Below, one piece after another: positions 47,069 through 47,069 of a stretch of DNA of 47,069 nt. The notes below the pieces were generated by a model. The model made no database searches and was not told the DNA's origin. It saw only the letters and a list, made by a program, of their open reading frames with translations. The position numbers and the translations under genes were made by a program. How positions within the stretch are numbered: position 1 is the stretch's first letter; each line of letters begins with the position of its first letter. The stretch is from contig VGPG01000003.1 in NCBI GenBank assembly GCA_016875555.1, forward strand, positions 1 to 47,069, written 5' to 3'. This DNA is from Chloroflexota bacterium (GTDB lineage Bacteria > Chloroflexota > Chloroflexia > Chloroflexales > Roseiflexaceae).

Positions 47069-47069
47069 A

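Overview
The window (47,069 bp) is a bacterial chromosome segment with tightly packed genes, one tandem-fused gene, and no insertion sequences, prophage, CRISPR array, rRNA or recognisable tRNA gene. The best guess for the source is a member of the Chloroflexota. The pointers are a Thr/Pro-rich LysM and NodB envelope set, a stand-alone CuA oxidase subunit, a CtaA-like/CtaB fusion, and large O-antigen-ligase-like proteins with TPR tails. This is a judgement from gene style and not a phylogeny. Base composition is moderate on the left (about 1-25.6 kb) and visibly richer in G+C in much of the right half.

Region 1 (1-3.2 kb, + strand) holds the end of a GABA-type aminotransferase, a GNAT protein and an aldehyde dehydrogenase, which look like one amino-acid catabolic operon. 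A terminator follows, then an AT-rich, probably curved promoter region and an HU gene. Region 2 (3.2-10.05 kb, - strand) holds an O-antigen-ligase-like membrane protein, recN, and the parA-parB pair. Just upstream of parA lie three perfect parS sites in about 100 bp. Region 3 (10.4-13.2 kb, +) is the lutABC lactate utilisation operon. Region 4 (13.4-17.7 kb, -) is valS, an NAD-dependent epimerase and a cupredoxin oxidase subunit II. A 22-bp palindrome made of two consensus DnaA boxes sits between valS and the epimerase gene.

Region 5 (17.8-23.1 kb, -) is cvpA-mutS2 followed by three overlapping envelope genes (LysM membrane protein, YcxB-like protein, LysM-NodB deacetylase). Region 6 (23.3-26.7 kb, +) has a small exported protein, the CtaA-like/CtaB fusion for heme O/A synthesis and a lipase-like hydrolase that overlaps tail-to-tail with an unrecognised gene. 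Region 7 (27.4-33.6 kb, -) is a complete peptide/nickel-type ABC importer with its two ATPases fused, plus a TIM-barrel isomerase. Formate-tetrahydrofolate ligase and an isoaspartyl peptidase follow on the same strand. Region 8 (36.7-44.5 kb, +) has an APH-type kinase, a heterodimeric ABC exporter pair with one degenerate ATP site, and a thermolysin-like lipoprotein protease with thrombospondin type 3 repeats. The right end (44.6 kb to edge, -) has two small membrane proteins and thrS, which runs off the window.

No wholly new multigene system is evident. The most unusual items are the parS triplet, the DnaA-box palindrome, and the protease gene. The protease gene carries an in-frame 34-bp exact internal duplication and appears to lack the catalytic histidine of its family.
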